Source of the DNA: Alteromonadaceae bacterium XY-R5
GTDB lineage: Bacteria > Pseudomonadota > Gammaproteobacteria > Enterobacterales > Alteromonadaceae
Direction: 5' to 3'
Assembly: GCA_001660395.1 (NCBI GenBank)
Contig: LXWE01000002.1
Location: 434,001-498,000, forward strand
DNA length: 64,000 nt
Positions 8,504-17,817 of this stretch are shown piece after piece. Positions within the stretch are counted from its first letter, which is position 1, and each line of letters opens with the position of its first letter. The notes under the pieces were generated by a model, which was not told where the DNA came from, did not search any database, and saw only the letters and a list, made by a program, of their open reading frames with translations. Both the position numbers and the translations under genes were made by a program.

Positions 8504-9505
8504 ATGCGAGCATTAGTCACAACCTCTTTTGGTTCTTCGCCAAAGATGCAAATCGAGACCCGTGAAATCCCGATCCTCAAACCAGGGTTTAGCCTAGTTA
8601 AAATTCATGCGGCCACCGTCAATCCGCTATCGAACATGATCCGAGCAGGCATAGTGCCTGCAGCAAGCGCGCCGTTGGTGTTGAGTAACGATGGCGCGGG
8701 GACAGTAGTGAGCAGTGACCGTTATGCGCCGGGGACGCCTGTGGCCATCTATGGCGGGGGGGAGCTTGGTATTACTCAGGACGGTTTACAACAGCAATAT
8801 GTTCTTGTCGAAAATAAACGTTTGGTAGATTTGCCCAGCACGGTCAGTTTAGATGACGCGGCAGGGCTTCCAATCAATTATGTCTCTGCTTATCAGGCTA
8901 TAAAGCGTGTAGGCCAATTACAGGCCGGCCAAACGGTGCTAATTTCCGGTGCGTCAGGATCAGTGGGGCATGCGTTGGTGCAGTTATGTAAGGCCTTTGG
9001 TGCCAGAGTGATCGCGACTGTGTCTAACTCAACTAAATGTGCTAATGCCAAACTCTCGGGCGCTAACCATGTGATCGATTTATCTGTTAATGATTTACAG
9101 CAACAGGTGCAGACGTTAACCGATGGCAATGGTGTGGATTTGGCTTTTGATACAGTGGGCGGAGAGTTACTTGGGCAGTTGATGAAAGCCTTGACTACGC
9201 GCGGTACGCTTGTGTCTATCGGCTTTACGGCAGGTATGAAGGGGTCAGTAGATGTGGCGGATATCGTGATTTATGAAAAGCGTTTACTGGGCTATGACGC
9301 CCATTTGGAAACTGATGAGGATGTGGCAGAGGCGCTAGCTGCACTGAAGCAATTGTTAGCTGATGGTTTGATAAAACCCAGAATAGACAGCGTGTTTGGA
9401 TTAACTGAATTCGAACAGGCTTATACTCATCTGACGTCTCGTCAGGCTCAGGGTACGATTTTATTGCAATTACACTTGACCGAGGAGACAACGAATGTCC
9501 GCTAA
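8504..9505 (+). CDS. Zinc-independent MDR oxidoreductase (quinone reductase-like)
   Basis: A 333-residue medium-chain dehydrogenase/reductase. The N-terminal GroES-like domain lacks the zinc-ligand cysteines of alcohol dehydrogenases. The Rossmann half has VLISGASGSVGHALVQLC (about 145-162), typical of NADPH quinone oxidoreductase-type enzymes. The ATG is preceded by GGAG; an in-frame earlier GTG at 8471 is poorly placed. Its end overlaps the next gene by 11 bases, so the two are co-translated. The substrate is unknown. Confidence 0.85.
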   Translation: MRALVTTSFGSSPKMQIETREIPILKPGFSLVKIHAATVNPLSNMIRAGIVPAASAPLVLSNDGAGTVVSSDRYAPGTPVAIYGGGELGITQDGLQQQYVLVENKRLVDLPSTVSLDDAAGLPINYVSAYQAIKRVGQLQAGQTVLISGASGSVGHALVQLCKAFGARVIATVSNSTKCANAKLSGANHVIDLSVNDLQQQVQTLTDGNGVDLAFDTVGGELLGQLMKALTTRGTLVSIGFTAGMKGSVDVADIVIYEKRLLGYDAHLETDEDVAEALAALKQLLADGLIKPRIDSVFGLTEFEQAYTHLTSRQAQGTILLQLHLTEETTNVR

Positions 9506-10382
9506 TGTAAATCAAAATACCTTGCGTCTGTTATTTCCCCAGTGGCAGGGGGGTAACAATGCACCTTATTTCTTCGGCGCACAACTACTTAACTGGTTGG
9601 CACCTAAGGCTTATGGCCCAGAGGAGGAAGTGGTAGTTGAAGCTCCGGCTGGGCAAGAGTTAGTGGAAGAGGATGGTATTAAAGGGCGGAATGCATTAGT
9701 GAAGCAGCTCGAAGATGCTTTCTCCAAAATAAACAAGCATCAACCTGAGCGGATTGTCGTGCTGGGTGGCGATTGCCTGGTGGATTTGGCACCTTTTGCC
9801 TATTTAAGTGAGAAATACGGCGATGAACTCGCGGTGCTGTGGGTAGATGCCCATCCGGATATTCTCACGCCTGAACAATTCAATCATGGACACGCCATGG
9901 TGTTGGGATCTTTAATGGGAAACGGTGATAAGCAGTTTGCAAGCTATGTGAAACGTCCTATCCATGCCCGTCAGGTCTGCTATTTAGGTGTGAATCAGGC
10001 CGGTAAGTGGGAGCAGGAGCAAATGCAGCAGTTGGGCTTACATAATGTCAGTCCTGAACAATTACGGGAGCATGGCAGTTCAACTCTGACGGACTGGTTT
10101 GCCTCGACCGGGGCTAAGTATCTTGCCATTCATTTGGATTTGGATGTGCTGGATCCTGCGTTGTTTCGCGCACTGTTGTTCGCTAATACGGCCTATCCAG
10201 ATGGAACGTTTGATGGGATCGCGCAGGGGAAGCTAAGTATTGCCGAAGTTATCAGTGCGCTGGTGGATATGAGCAAGGTGGCTGATGTGGTGGGACTTGG
10301 CATTGCTGAGCATTTGCCTTGGGATGCACTGGCATTAAAACAGATGCTGGAACAGCTGCCATTAATTGGTAATCAGGGTTAA
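9495..10382 (+). CDS. Arginase/agmatinase-fold protein with altered first metal ligand
   Basis: The 295-residue product has the ureohydrolase metal motifs: LGGDCLVDLAP (about 88-98), WVDAHPDILTP (about 114-124) and HLDLDVLDPALF (about 212-223). These enzymes normally hold two Mn2+ and hydrolyse arginine, agmatine or formiminoglutamate. The first motif is usually GGDH; here cysteine replaces that histidine ligand, while the D-x-H-x-D and D-x-D ligands are kept. Substrate and metal content may therefore differ. GAGGAG precedes the ATG. It shares an operon with the MDR reductase. Confidence 0.82.
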   Translation: MSANVNQNTLRLLFPQWQGGNNAPYFFGAQLLNWLAPKAYGPEEEVVVEAPAGQELVEEDGIKGRNALVKQLEDAFSKINKHQPERIVVLGGDCLVDLAPFAYLSEKYGDELAVLWVDAHPDILTPEQFNHGHAMVLGSLMGNGDKQFASYVKRPIHARQVCYLGVNQAGKWEQEQMQQLGLHNVSPEQLREHGSSTLTDWFASTGAKYLAIHLDLDVLDPALFRALLFANTAYPDGTFDGIAQGKLSIAEVISALVDMSKVADVVGLGIAEHLPWDALALKQMLEQLPLIGNQG

Positions 10383-10396
10383 TGTGCGACATTAAA

Positions 10397-10436
10397 AAAG
10401 ACCACAAGGACGCGTCAACGCGGTCTTGTGGTCTTT
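10397..10436. terminator. Strong bidirectional terminator
   Basis: An 18-bp near-perfect stem (AAAGACCACAAG arms, loop TCAA) lies between the convergent arginase-like and LysR genes, with A- and T-rich flanks. Confidence 0.85.
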
Positions 10437-10452
10437 GTCTTGCGAGAGAAAA

Positions 10453-11448
10453 TTAAGCCTCTGCGGCTTCTTCTTTCAACAGGCGTTCCTGACGGGCCTG
10501 AGCACATTCGGCTTTGCGGCAGCAACGGGCTAAATCGTCGTAGTGGCGCTGGGCATTTTGCTGAATAATTTTTAGCAGATGCTTGCGCAGCCAGGTTAAC
10601 CCAGCATCGTTATCCTGACGTTTATGCCACAGCATAGACACAGGCGTTGGTGGTAATTCCAACGGCGGTTCAAACACTGCAATTTCGCGGTTAAACAGGG
10701 CTTGCTCCACTGCCAGCGAGGGCACCACAGAAATCAAATTGCTGTTTTTGAGCAGCGGCACTATGGCCATGTAATGGTTGACGGACATGGCCACACGGCG
10801 ACTTAAGCCCATGTTGGCCAGGGCCAAATCGACCACGCCGGTGACATCTCCTGAGGCGGAAATCAGCATATGATCGGCTTTAAGAAAGTCATCCAGGCTT
10901 AACTCATCTCTGGCCAGAGGGTGATCCAGGCGCATCACGCAAACATACCTGGGGTCGAGCATAAACTGGTTACGGATCACACTGGAATTTAATGGCATGG
11001 CACCCACCACTAAATCCACTTCGGCATCATTCAAAATTTGCTCGTGATTGTGCAGGGTATTGGGGATGGCGTGAATATCGATATTCGGCGCTTCACGTTC
11101 AATTAAACGGCGCAGGGACGACCAGGCCATATCCACAAAAATGTCTTTCACCGCCACCCGAAAGGTGCGACGTGCGGTTTTCGGATCGAAAGAATCCGGA
11201 TTAATGGCTTCTTCCAGTTGCCCCAGTGGGCCGCGAATTTGCGACCAGAGGTTATGGGCAAACACAGTGGGCTGGATGCCGCGGCCATCTTTGACAAACA
11301 ATTCATCTTTCCAGACCTGACGCATACGCGATAAGGCATTGGAGACAGCCGGCTGGGTCATGGCCAGTCGGTTGGCGGCACGGGTGATGGAGCCTTCCGT
11401 CATGATGGCATCGAAAATCATCATCAAATTCAGTTCTTGCGGACGCAT
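10453..11448 (-). CDS. LysR-family regulator divergent from an RND pump
   Basis: A 331-residue LysR regulator: N-terminal helix-turn-helix (GSITRAANRLAMTQPAVSNALSRMRQ, about 18-43) and a substrate-binding domain to about 295. The last 30 residues form an unusual charged tail containing CCRKAEC. The N-terminus resembles the LeuO/NodD/SyrM branch. GGGAG precedes the ATG. It is divergent from the efflux operon, so it most likely controls those genes; the effector is unknown. Confidence 0.88.
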   Translation of the reverse strand: MRPQELNLMMIFDAIMTEGSITRAANRLAMTQPAVSNALSRMRQVWKDELFVKDGRGIQPTVFAHNLWSQIRGPLGQLEEAINPDSFDPKTARRTFRVAVKDIFVDMAWSSLRRLIEREAPNIDIHAIPNTLHNHEQILNDAEVDLVVGAMPLNSSVIRNQFMLDPRYVCVMRLDHPLARDELSLDDFLKADHMLISASGDVTGVVDLALANMGLSRRVAMSVNHYMAIVPLLKNSNLISVVPSLAVEQALFNREIAVFEPPLELPPTPVSMLWHKRQDNDAGLTWLRKHLLKIIQQNAQRHYDDLARCCRKAECAQARQERLLKEEAAEA

Positions 11449-11478
11449 AAATCGTTACTCCCAGCCCAGGTGATTATT

Positions 11479-11491
11479 TCATCTAAGATGA
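11479..11491. promoter_or_regulatory. LysR-type T-N11-A box
   Basis: The perfect palindrome TCATCTAAGATGA lies between the divergent LysR and RND adaptor genes and fits the T-N11-A rule for LysR proteins. It sits about 30 bp before the LysR start, suited to autoregulation; binding is inferred. Confidence 0.5.
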
Positions 11492-11597
11492 TTCATTAAA
11501 TATCATGATGTATTTCATATCAACTAATAATTTTTTTTATTTAAATAGGGAAAGCATAATGCCAGCCGTTGACAAAGCACACCTTAGGAGCGACACC

Positions 11598-12824
11598 ATG
11601 AAACCTTCAATTTGGCTATCTGCCAGCTTATTACTACCTGCGCTAGGTTTGTTGTCCGGCTGTGATGATGCGCCGTTAAATGAAGCGCAAAAAATGCTAC
11701 CGAAAGTCACGGTGGCCCATGTTGTACAGGAACAAATCAGTGACTGGAAAGAGTTTAGTGGACGTTTAGAAGCACCTCAAACGGTGGCTCTGCGTCCACG
11801 CGTATCAGGTTATATCGACAGCGTTAACTTCGCCGAAGGCGAATATGTTGAAGCCGGAACGCCCTTGTTTTTTATTGATGACAGAGAATTTCGCGCCGAA
11901 GTGAATCGTCTGCGTGCGTCATTAGATGAAGCAATCAGTGCCACTCAGCTGGCGAAGTCTGAATATGATCGCGCAAAACGCCTGGCGGCACAATCGGCCA
12001 TTGCCAAAGAAACCCTGGAGAATCGTCAGGCCCAGTTGCAACAAGCCCAGGCGGGTGAACGCGGTGTAAGAGCTGCCCTTGAACTGGCGACCTTACAGCG
12101 CGGTTACACCCGTGTGGTTGCGCCTATCTCGGGTCGTGTATCGCGCGCGCAGGTTACCCCTGGTAATTATGTGAGCGCGGGTAACACTACCTTAACCAGT
12201 ATAGTGTCGACCGACAAAGTCTATGCCTATTTTGACGCCGACGAGCAGAGTTATTTGGCCTATTTACGCAATGTGCGTAATGAAGACGGCCAGAACACGC
12301 CGGTATTAATGGCGCTGGCTAACGAAGAAACCTTTGCTCATAAAGGCGAAGTGGATTTTCTGGATAACCAAATCAACCCAACTACCGGCACCATCCGCGC
12401 CCGTGCGGTGTTTGCCAATACTGACAATACCTTTGTACCTGGGTTATTCGCACGTATTCGTTTAAGTGGCAGCGACAGCTATCAGGGCGTACTAATTGAC
12501 GATAAAGCCATCGGTACAGACTTAAGCAATAAATTTGTGCTGGTACTCAATGATCAGGGGGTAGTGGATTATCGCCCGGTGACCTTAGGCCAGAAAATGG
12601 CAGGCTTGCGCGTGATCACCTCTGGCCTGCAAGGCAATGAAACCATTGTCGTTAACGGTATGCAGCGCGTGCGTCCAGGCACAGAAGTAGATGCCGACAA
12701 AGTGGCGATGGCCTCAGACGAAGCCCTGGCCAAACTGGCCGCGATGCAACAACTGATGGAATCGAATGTAGCGCCTGAACTTGCCAGTAACCAGCCAATG
12801 AAAGCCATCAGCGGAGGCCGCTAA
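11598..12824 (+). CDS. RND efflux periplasmic adaptor lipoprotein (MexE/AcrA-like)
   Basis: A membrane-fusion protein that links the inner-membrane pump to an outer-membrane channel. The ATG at 11598 follows AGGAG; the longer frame from 11505 adds no sensible sequence. The N-terminus is a lipoprotein signal with lipobox LLSGC. Then come a beta-barrel/lipoyl half (LRPRVSGYIDSVNFAEGEYVE), an alpha-hairpin coiled coil rich in A/E/Q (about 105-165), the second lipoyl half (VVAPISGRVSRAQV) and the membrane-proximal domain. It is followed after one base by the permease gene. Confidence 0.92.
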   Translation: MKPSIWLSASLLLPALGLLSGCDDAPLNEAQKMLPKVTVAHVVQEQISDWKEFSGRLEAPQTVALRPRVSGYIDSVNFAEGEYVEAGTPLFFIDDREFRAEVNRLRASLDEAISATQLAKSEYDRAKRLAAQSAIAKETLENRQAQLQQAQAGERGVRAALELATLQRGYTRVVAPISGRVSRAQVTPGNYVSAGNTTLTSIVSTDKVYAYFDADEQSYLAYLRNVRNEDGQNTPVLMALANEETFAHKGEVDFLDNQINPTTGTIRARAVFANTDNTFVPGLFARIRLSGSDSYQGVLIDDKAIGTDLSNKFVLVLNDQGVVDYRPVTLGQKMAGLRVITSGLQGNETIVVNGMQRVRPGTEVDADKVAMASDEALAKLAAMQQLMESNVAPELASNQPMKAISGGR

Positions 12825-12825
12825 G

Positions 12826-15800
12826 ATGAAGTTTTCCCATTTCTTTATTCACCGACCGATTTTTGCCGCAGTCTTGTCGCTGCTGGTATTTATCGGCGGC
12901 GCCATCTCCGTGTGGCAGTTACCCATTACCGAGTATCCCGAAGTGGTGCCACCGACTGTGGTGGTGACCGCCAACTATCCCGGTGCTAACCCGAAAGTGA
13001 TCGGTGAAACCGTGGCCTCGCCGTTAGAGCAGGAAATCAACGGCGTCGAAAACATGCTGTATATGTCGTCGCAGGCGACGTCTGATGGCCGCATGACCTT
13101 AACCCTGACTTTTGCCATCGGCACAGATCCGGATGAAGCGACGACCCTGGTTCAAAACCGCGTTAACCGTGCCTTATCGCGTTTGCCGCAGGAAGTGCAG
13201 CGTTTGGGTGTGGTGACGGAAAAGTCATCGCCAGACCTGACCATGGTAGTGCATTTAACCGCCACCGATGATCGTTACGATACTTTGTATCTGAACAACT
13301 TCGCCCGTCAGTATGTAAAAGACGAGCTGGCGCGCATTAACGGTGTCGGCAGTGTACGCATGTTTGGCGGCGGTGAGTTCAGCATGCGCGTCTGGCTGGA
13401 TCCGAACAAAGTCGCGGCGCTGGGCTTAAACCCTGCGGATATCGTCAGTGCCATTAACGCTCAAAACCAACAGGCGGCAGCGGGTAGCTTAGGTGCGCAG
13501 CCTTCTGGCGATAGCGCTTTTCAGTTGCTAATCAATGTGAAAGGCCGTCTGGTCGACGAAGACGAATTTGCCAATATCATCATTAAAGTTGGTGCCAATG
13601 GTGAAATCACCCGCCTCAAAGACGTGGGCCGGGTAGAGCTTGGAGCCAATGATTATGCCCTGCGTGCGTTATTAGATAACCAGTCTGCGGTGGCGTTACC
13701 TGTGTTTCAGGCACCGGGCTCAAATGCGATCCAAATCTCCGACGATGTCCGTGCGACCATGGCGCGTTTGAAGCAAACCTTCCCTCAAGGCGTGGATTAC
13801 AGCATCGTTTATGACCCGACTGTGTTTGTGCGCGGCTCCATTGATGCGGTAATCGATACCTTGTTTGAAGCGATTCTGCTGGTGGTATTGGTGGTGGTGC
13901 TGTTCCTGCAAACCTGGCGTGCTTCGATCATTCCGCTGGTGGCCGTGCCGATTTCCCTGGTGGGTACCTTTGCCATCATGCATATGCTGGGCTTCTCGCT
14001 GAACGCCTTGTCATTGTTTGGTTTGGTACTGGCCATCGGTATCGTGGTGGATGACGCCATTGTGGTAGTAGAAAACGTTGAGCGGAATATTCATGAGGGC
14101 CTAAGCCCAATTGAAGCCACACGCAAAGCCATGACCGAAGTGACTGGCCCTATCATTGCCACCACCCTGGTACTGGCAGCGGTATTTATTCCTACGGCCT
14201 TTATGTCGGGCCTGACCGGACAGTTTTATAAGCAGTTCGCCCTGACCATTACCATTTCCACCTTTATCTCGGCGTTTAACTCGCTGACCTTAAGTCCGGC
14301 CTTGTCTGCTTTGTTGCTGAAAGACAACAAAGCCAGTAAAGACGGGTTAACCAGGGTGATGGATAAGCTGTTTGGTGGCTGGTTGTTTACGCCCTTTAAC
14401 CGTCTGTTTAACCGTGCAGCCGAAGGCTATACCAATGGCGTGAGTAAGCTGATCCGCATGAGCAGTGTGATCCTGGTGTTGTACGCAGGCTTGATGGCCT
14501 TAACCTGGAACCAGTTCCAGACTACGCCAACTGGCTATGTACCGGGTCAGGACAAAATGTATCTGGTGTCCTTTGCTCAGCTTCCGGATGCAGCGTCGCT
14601 GGATCGCACCGAAGATGTGATCAAAAAGATGTCTGACATTGCCCTGAAACACCCAGGTGTGGCGCACTCTATCGCGTTTCCTGGCCTGAGTATCAATGGG
14701 TTTACCAATAGCCCCAGCAGCGGCATCGTATTTGTGGCCCTGAAACCTTTTGAAGAACGTCAGGATCCGTCGATGACAGCCGGTGCCATTGCCGCCCAGC
14801 TGAATCAGGAGTTCGGTGCAATTCAGGATGCCTTTATTGCCATCTTCCCGCCGCCGCCTGTGATGGGCTTGGGTACCATTGGAGGTTTTCGTCTGCAAAT
14901 TCAGGACAGAGCTAACTTAGGGTTTGAGGAGCTGTATAACGTCACCCAGCAAGTAGTACAAAAAGCCTGGGCGACGCCTGAGCTGACCGGCAACTTCAGT
15001 AGTTTTCAGGTTAACGTGCCGCAGTTGGATGTGGAGTTGGATCGCACTAAGGCCATGAGCCAGGGCGTTGCCGTCAGCGATGTGTTCAGCACCTTGCAGG
15101 GGTATCTAGGCTCAATTTACGTTAACGACTTCAACCAGTTTGGCCGTACCTATCAGGTCAATGTGCAGGCGGAAGACAAATATCGTCAGGAGCCGGAGCA
15201 GGTTGAACAGTTTAAAGTGCGTAACGCCAATGGCGACATGATCCCGCTGGGCTCATTCCTGAATATCAGTCATGGCGCAGGCCCGGATCGTGTCATGCAC
15301 TACAACGGTTATCCAACGGCGGAAGTGAATGGTGCGCCAGCCATGGGTTACAGCTCAGGTCAGGCCCGCGCTGCCATCGAGAAAATTCTGGATGAGACAC
15401 TGCCTATCGGCATGACTTACGAGTGGACCGAGCTGACCTATCAGCAAATTTTGGCGGGTAACACAGCCTTGCTGGTTTTCCCTCTGGTGGTGTTACTGGT
15501 GTTTATGGTGCTGGCTGCGCAGTACGAAAGCTTCCGTTTACCGCTGGCGATTATCCTGATTGTGCCTATGACTTTGTTGTCGGCGATGACAGGCGTGATC
15601 ATCAGTGGCGGTGATAACAATATCTTCACCCAAATCGGCTTTATTGTATTGGTGGGGCTGGCGACCAAAAACGCGATCCTTATCGTCGAGTTTGCCAAAG
15701 AACTGGAAGAGCAGGGCATGACAGTGATGCAAGCCATCAAAGAGGCCAGCCGCCTGCGTCTGCGTCCGATTCTGATGACCTCTATCGCCTTTATCATGGG

Positions 15801-16005
15801 GGTGGTGCCACTGGTGCTTTCAACCGGAGCCGGTGCAGAGATGCGTCAGGCCATGGGCGTGGCGGTGTTCTCCGGCATGATAGGTGTGACCCTGTTTGGC
15901 TTAATTCTCACCCCTGTGTTCTATTACCTGCTGCGCAGTAAAAAGGCACAGGCAGTCAGCAGTGCACCTGCCGATACAGACGCTGCGCCGCAACTGGCGA
16001 AATAA
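12826..16005 (+). CDS. RND efflux permease, HAE1 family (MexF/AcrB-like)
   Basis: The 1059-residue proton-driven drug exporter has the standard length. It shows the N-terminal transmembrane start HFFIHRPIFAAVLSLLVFIGG, the two large periplasmic loops, and TM4 with GIVVDDAIVVVENVERN carrying the paired aspartates of the proton relay (about 408-409). The C-terminal half has GLATKNAILIVEFAKELEE and LRPILMTSIAFIMGVVPLV. It is translated directly after the adaptor. No outer-membrane factor gene follows, so a TolC-like channel encoded elsewhere is presumably used. Confidence 0.95.
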   Translation: MKFSHFFIHRPIFAAVLSLLVFIGGAISVWQLPITEYPEVVPPTVVVTANYPGANPKVIGETVASPLEQEINGVENMLYMSSQATSDGRMTLTLTFAIGTDPDEATTLVQNRVNRALSRLPQEVQRLGVVTEKSSPDLTMVVHLTATDDRYDTLYLNNFARQYVKDELARINGVGSVRMFGGGEFSMRVWLDPNKVAALGLNPADIVSAINAQNQQAAAGSLGAQPSGDSAFQLLINVKGRLVDEDEFANIIIKVGANGEITRLKDVGRVELGANDYALRALLDNQSAVALPVFQAPGSNAIQISDDVRATMARLKQTFPQGVDYSIVYDPTVFVRGSIDAVIDTLFEAILLVVLVVVLFLQTWRASIIPLVAVPISLVGTFAIMHMLGFSLNALSLFGLVLAIGIVVDDAIVVVENVERNIHEGLSPIEATRKAMTEVTGPIIATTLVLAAVFIPTAFMSGLTGQFYKQFALTITISTFISAFNSLTLSPALSALLLKDNKASKDGLTRVMDKLFGGWLFTPFNRLFNRAAEGYTNGVSKLIRMSSVILVLYAGLMALTWNQFQTTPTGYVPGQDKMYLVSFAQLPDAASLDRTEDVIKKMSDIALKHPGVAHSIAFPGLSINGFTNSPSSGIVFVALKPFEERQDPSMTAGAIAAQLNQEFGAIQDAFIAIFPPPPVMGLGTIGGFRLQIQDRANLGFEELYNVTQQVVQKAWATPELTGNFSSFQVNVPQLDVELDRTKAMSQGVAVSDVFSTLQGYLGSIYVNDFNQFGRTYQVNVQAEDKYRQEPEQVEQFKVRNANGDMIPLGSFLNISHGAGPDRVMHYNGYPTAEVNGAPAMGYSSGQARAAIEKILDETLPIGMTYEWTELTYQQILAGNTALLVFPLVVLLVFMVLAAQYESFRLPLAIILIVPMTLLSAMTGVIISGGDNNIFTQIGFIVLVGLATKNAILIVEFAKELEEQGMTVMQAIKEASRLRLRPILMTSIAFIMGVVPLVLSTGAGAEMRQAMGVAVFSGMIGVTLFGLILTPVFYYLLRSKKAQAVSSAPADTDAAPQLAK

Positions 16006-16030
16006 GCACAGCGTTTAACAAGTTAGCTCT

Positions 16031-16093
16031 GGGCGGCCCGAAAATTGTCAACACTGGTGTCTAGCGCCACCAGTTTCGGGTTTGCCCTTTTTC
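16031..16093 (+). terminator. Terminator of the RND operon
   Basis: A nested inverted repeat: outer arms CCCGAAA/TTTCGGG and inner arms ACTGGTG/CACCAGT, followed by a T-rich run (CCCTTTTTCTTT). It lies 25 bp after the permease stop. Confidence 0.7.
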
Positions 16094-16102
16094 TTTACTC
16101 AA

Positions 16103-16145
16103 AACAGGCCGAATGCGTTATACCAAACGGCCTGTTCCTTTTTTG
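16103..16145 (+). terminator. Second terminator downstream of the RND operon
   Basis: A 9-bp stem AACAGGCCG/CGGCCTGTT followed by CCTTTTTTG. It stands in tandem with the previous hairpin. Confidence 0.7.
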
Positions 16146-16302
16146 CCCACGGTTGACGTGGATTAATGAATGTCCTGCATAAGCTCAGTCGCATTTGCGC
16201 GGCTAATTATTGAGCATCTTTACAGGTAAAATAGCCATATTCAAATCACCCCTAATATCACGCGATAGCGGGTGCGAATGACAGAAGTAAGAGGCCAGAA
16301 AA

Positions 16303-17750
16303 ATGTCGAATATTAAGACTGAAAGTACCCAGCACAGTGCAGAGGCAACCAAGCCCGGGCTGGTGCTCGCCATTGTACTGGCACCTATCTATTAATTTTG
16401 CTGGATATCTCCATTGTCATTACCGGCTTGCCGGAAATTCAGCAATCACTGGGGCTATCGAATACTGCCTTGTCGTGGGTACAAAATGCCTACACCTTAA
16501 GTTTTGGTGGCCTGTTATTACTGGGCGCCAGAGCGGGTGATCTTATTGGCCGCAAGAAGGTATTTTTAGCGGGATTAGCCCTGTTTGGCCTGTCTTCGCT
16601 GGTAATTGGTTTAGCCACAGGCCCAACTATGCTGCTAGCTGCACGCGTGGTGCAGGGGATGGGCGCAGCGGTATTGGCGCCTACAACCCTGGCATTATTA
16701 TCGAGCCACTTTGCCGAAGGTGCTGAACGTACCAAAGCCTTGTCTTACTATGCGGCGACCGCGGGAGTAGGCTCTAGCTTAGGATTGGTGTTAGGAGGTG
16801 TGTTTGCAGGACTGTTGTCATGGCGCATTGGGTTTTTAATGAATGTACCAGTCGCTATCGCGCTATATGTATTTGCGTCGAAAGTGCTGACAGAATCAGA
16901 TAAGCACGACGGCAAGTTTGATATTCCTGGCACCATCACCTCAGTGATTGGCATGACAGCCTTAGTGTATGGTTTGTTCCAATCCACCAAACTGGGCGTG
17001 ATGCATCCGCTGACACTAACGCTGTTTGCAGTGGCGGCTGTTAGCCTGAGCTGGTTTGTGCGTATTGAGAAGCGCAGCGCTCATCCTTTGTTGCCATTGT
17101 CGCTGTTTAGTAGCCGTGAGCGGGTAGGGGCATACCTGGGCCGCATGCTGTTCTTGGGTGCGATGGTTAGCTTCTTTTTCTTCACCACCCAGTTTTTACA
17201 AAAGGTGTTGGGATTTTCTCCCGTCGAAGCGGGTTTGGCGTTTTTACCTGTGACCATTCCTACCTTTATCGGCTCCACCTTAGTGCCGCGTTTAAGTGGC
17301 AAATGTGGCAGCAACTGGTTGATGATGGCCGCGTTTTTACTCCTGATTATTGGCATGTTTGGGATGGCGCTACTGGATGAGCACAGCGCATTTTGGCCAG
17401 ATGCCATCATTCCTATGCTGTTGCTGGGATTAGGTAACGGCATGGTGATTGCGCCGCTCACGGTGGCGGGTGTGTCAGGTGTGGCGAAAGATAATGCGGG
17501 TGCTGCATCGGGCGCGGTTAATGCGGCCCATCAGCTGGGTGGTACTATCGGCCTGAGCTTGATGGTGATGCTGTTCGCGGCTGCTGATAATGGCGCGGCC
17601 AGCCCTGAAATGGTGTTAAGCCATAAACTGTCGGTAGGATTTGAAGGCTGTGTAATCCTGCTCGTTTTGGGAATGACGATTACTGCTATGCTGAACTTTT
17701 TTCCGTCACTGGCAGTAAATGATTACTCTGTCGCCAAACGCGAGGCGTAG
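16303..17750 (+). pseudogene. DHA2-family MFS drug exporter with a one-base frameshift
   Basis: From the ATG at 16303 (preceded by AAGAGG), 30 codons read to a TAA in frame: a soluble leader, then the start of TM1 (GLVLAIVLA). Restoring one base near 16382-16383 (GC?ACC) reads straight on as ATYLLILLDISIVITGLPEIQ and the rest of a 14-TM EmrB/QacA-like proton antiporter, including GDLIGRKK, RVVQGMGAAVLAPT and GGVFAGLLSWRIGF. The span is one base short of a whole number of codons. The downstream frame alone could start at TTG 16398 but would lack most of TM1. It could be a genuine mutation or a sequence error. Confidence 0.75.
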
Positions 17751-17773
17751 TGGCGGCGAACGAGTCATCAATA

Positions 17774-17801
17774 CAAGAGCGCCTGGCAATCGGCGCTCTT
17801 G
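17774..17801. terminator. Bidirectional terminator between convergent MFS genes
   Basis: A perfect 10-bp stem CAAGAGCGCC/GGCGCTCTTG with an 8-base loop, between the ends of the two convergent transporter genes. Confidence 0.7.
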
Positions 17802-17817
17802 TCAATCTGGATTTACT

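Noticed and set aside
14500..14898. Minus-strand 132-codon frame inside the RND permease
   Set aside because: It is antisense to an unmistakable permease and its translation is low-complexity and charged.
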